Positions 13,645-15,106 of a stretch of DNA of 15,106 nucleotides are shown here, in pieces. Every line of letters begins with the position of its first letter. Positions within the stretch are counted from its first letter, which is position 1. The notes beneath the pieces were generated by a model. That model was not told where the DNA came from. It did no database searches and worked only from the letters and a program-made list of their open reading frames with translations. This DNA is from Bacteroidota bacterium (GTDB taxonomy: Bacteria; Bacteroidota; Ignavibacteria; Kryptoniales; JAKASW01): assembly GCA_021789755.1 (NCBI GenBank), contig JAJYJD010000062.1, forward strand, positions 1 through 15,106. The letters run 5' to 3'. A program made the translations under genes and the position numbers.

Positions 13645-14907
13645 ATGAGCGCAATGATTATTGCACTCATTGTTCTCCTGCATCCTCCTGCGGGCGACAC
13701 GCTCGAGTTAGGGATGAACAATGGCGTGCGGATGTTCCTGGATCGAAACCAGTTGCTGAAAGCGGAAGGTTATGGTGTCGAGTCAAGTCGCGGCGGATTG
13801 ACGACCGCGTCAATAAGACCCAATCCGCAATTCTCCGTAAACACATCCTATATCGATCTGATGAAGCCAGGACCAGATTTCAGTTCCACTCAAACGTCGG
13901 TCCGAATCGACCAGACGTTTGAACTTGGCGGGAAGAGAAGCGACCGAATCGCCGTCGCCGAACATTCACTTTTGGAAGCAAAATACGATTTCGAGAATAC
14001 CAGGCACAATCTTGTGGATGATTTCAGGGAGACTTTCCTCTCAGCCGCCATAGCCGAGAAGGAATATCAGTTGGCAGGTGAGAATTTCGACATTTTCTCC
14101 AGACTCAAGGCCACTGCAGAAAAACGCCTTGCCGCGGGCGATATCGGCGGTGAGGAATTCACACAACTCAGACTTGAAGAATTGACCTACGCCCAGGATC
14201 TCAGCGAGGCCAAACAGGCAATGACGGAATCGTACTCGAAATTGCGTGAATCTCTGGATTTTCGGCCCTCTGTACCACTCAAGATCAGCAATGATTTCAC
14301 CCCGGCGTTTGAGTTGATCGCCGAAGACAGCCTCCAGGCGTTGGCGGACACGCAAAGGGGCGACCTGCAAGCAGAGCGCGAGAGAGTCAGAGAAGAAGAA
14401 AGCTCAGTCAGGCTCGCAAAAGCGAAGGGAATCCCTGATCTGGACTTGGGAATAGAGCTTGACAAACAAGGTCCTGAGTTTAGGAATATGTTCGGCGGAG
14501 GACTTGGAATAGCTGTCCCTCTGTTCGACAGGAACCAGGGGGCGATTCAATCTGCCGAGGCTGAATACAAGGAAGAGAGATTTCTCCTTAGTGAGAAGGA
14601 AAACGAGGTGAGGAACGAGGTCCACTCGGCTTACATGAACTATGTCAATTCCCTCCATGTTCTCAAAGCCCTGTCGTCGTCGGCGCTTGACGACGCGCGG
14701 CGTGTCAGGGAAATGGCGGTAGAGAGTTACTCTACCGGGAATATCGGGCTCGTCGAGCTTCTTGAAACAGAAAAAGTGTATACCGACGCTGTTGAGGGTT
14801 ACTATAACGCGCTCTATCGATTCTCTGTAAACCGGGTGGAGCTGGAAAGAGCCGTAGGCAAAGATTTCTTTTCGGTTGAATCGAGTGCAGAGGAGAACAC
14901 CAAATGA
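13645..14907 (+). CDS. TolC-family outer-membrane efflux channel, CusC/CzcC-like
   Basis: A 420-residue outer-membrane factor forming the exit duct of a tripartite RND pump. Two long alpha-hairpin repeats are visible: the first around 95-215 (QTFELGGKRSDRIAVAEHS, later EKEYQLAGENFDIFSRLK), the second around 285-405 (GIAVPLFDRNQGAIQSAEAE, then ESYSTGNIGLVELLETEKVY), with beta segments such as NPQFSVNTSYIDL. LGGKR and VPLFDRNQG are typical of heavy-metal CusC/CzcC proteins. The start must lie after an in-frame TAG at 13639; ATG 13645 is used, but ATG 13654, with AGGA ten bases upstream, is an alternative. The leader (IIALIVLLHPPAGD) is short and lacks basic residues, which is unusual. Its stop overlaps the next gene by four bases. 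The exported metal (Cu, Zn, Co or Cd) cannot be told. Confidence 0.9.
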   Translation: MSAMIIALIVLLHPPAGDTLELGMNNGVRMFLDRNQLLKAEGYGVESSRGGLTTASIRPNPQFSVNTSYIDLMKPGPDFSSTQTSVRIDQTFELGGKRSDRIAVAEHSLLEAKYDFENTRHNLVDDFRETFLSAAIAEKEYQLAGENFDIFSRLKATAEKRLAAGDIGGEEFTQLRLEELTYAQDLSEAKQAMTESYSKLRESLDFRPSVPLKISNDFTPAFELIAEDSLQALADTQRGDLQAERERVREEESSVRLAKAKGIPDLDLGIELDKQGPEFRNMFGGGLGIAVPLFDRNQGAIQSAEAEYKEERFLLSEKENEVRNEVHSAYMNYVNSLHVLKALSSSALDDARRVREMAVESYSTGNIGLVELLETEKVYTDAVEGYYNALYRFSVNRVELERAVGKDFFSVESSAEENTK

Positions 14908-15106
14908 AGAGCATAGTATTATTGATCATTGCGGCGGCGTCTGTGTCTCTTGAAGTCAGTGGATGTTCAAGATCAAACGGACAGCCGTCCGCGCAAGCCG
15001 TGGTTTTGCAGAACGGGGTGCTGGAACTCCCGCCGAAAACAAACGCAGCCGTCCTAACCTGTCGTCCAGCCCGGATGAGGGTAAGCCATGTCACCGCTCT
15101 GCTCGA
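14904..15106 (+). CDS. Membrane-fusion lipoprotein of an RND efflux system (partial, 5' end)
   Basis: The first 67 codons of a gene that runs off the window. The ATG overlaps the channel gene's stop (ATGA), showing translational coupling. A hydrophobic leader ends in a lipobox (EVSGC, cysteine at residue 21), so the protein should be an inner-membrane-anchored periplasmic lipoprotein. The following residues (VLELPPKTNAAVLTCRPARMRVSHV) fit the N-terminal strand of CusB/CzcB-type adaptors, where a similar segment precedes the first barrel. An RND permease gene (CusA/CzcA-like) is expected further downstream. The identification rests on position and the short N-terminus; the family call is therefore good but not certain. 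Confidence 0.75.
   Translation, partial: MKSIVLLIIAAASVSLEVSGCSRSNGQPSAQAVVLQNGVLELPPKTNAAVLTCRPARMRVSHVTALL

Noticed and set aside
14732..15094. 120-codon minus-strand frame at the right end
   Set aside because: It lies antisense to the channel and membrane-fusion genes, whose four-base overlap and lipobox establish the sense strand.
1..15106. CRISPR array or toxin-antitoxin pair
   Set aside because: No regularly spaced repeats were seen, and no adjacent small gene pair has toxin or antitoxin features.

Overview
The window looks like chromosomal DNA from a Gram-negative bacterium of the Bacteroidota/Ignavibacteriota (FCB) type. There are outer-membrane proteins (an OprB-like porin and a TolC-family channel), two lipoproteins with clear lipoboxes, AGGAG-type ribosome binding sites on some genes, mixed ATG/GTG starts and a tRNA 3' end without an encoded CCA. 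GC is intermediate. The phylum is an inference from style, not from a marker gene. The main theme is metal-ion transport.

Left flank (1-1621): a class I SAM-dependent methyltransferase on + and a small proline-rich lipoprotein on -, converging on a probable terminator. A gene-poor stretch follows (1622-2903). It holds a 3' tRNA fragment with a CAT anticodon on the - strand (1936-1983), the truncated start of an IS256-type insertion sequence (about 2489-2710), and a promoter/operator region.

Centre (2904-11455): an OmpR-type response regulator and a histidine kinase whose start overlaps the regulator's stop. They are followed by five co-directional genes: a divergent NRAMP-family transporter whose TM1 and TM6 metal-site motifs are altered (DPGN to DAGG, MPH to APW), a 60-residue one-helix membrane protein, a soluble PRC-MgtE_N-CBS protein lacking the MgtE channel, an MgtA/MgtB-type P-type ATPase, and an OprB-like outer-membrane porin. 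I read this as a self-contained Mg2+ (possibly Mn2+) uptake system: porin across the outer membrane, NRAMP-related carrier and ATPase across the inner membrane, a soluble sensor of the kind that gates MgtE channels, and a membrane-embedded two-component sensor as the likely switch.

Right flank (11456-15106): the stub of a helix-turn-helix regulator and an IS21 IstA fragment lie directly after the porin, so both sides of the transport locus carry mobile-element debris. Then come a secreted protein of unknown function, a doubtful small exported protein, a CusC/CzcC-like outer-membrane efflux channel, and the first 67 codons of a lipoprotein membrane-fusion protein. The last two overlap by four bases and are the beginning of a heavy-metal RND efflux operon that continues beyond the window.

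The tRNA fragment is oriented so that an element integrated at a tRNA-Met-like gene would extend to the right, over the transport locus. That makes the centre a candidate metal-homeostasis island. No integrase is visible in the window.
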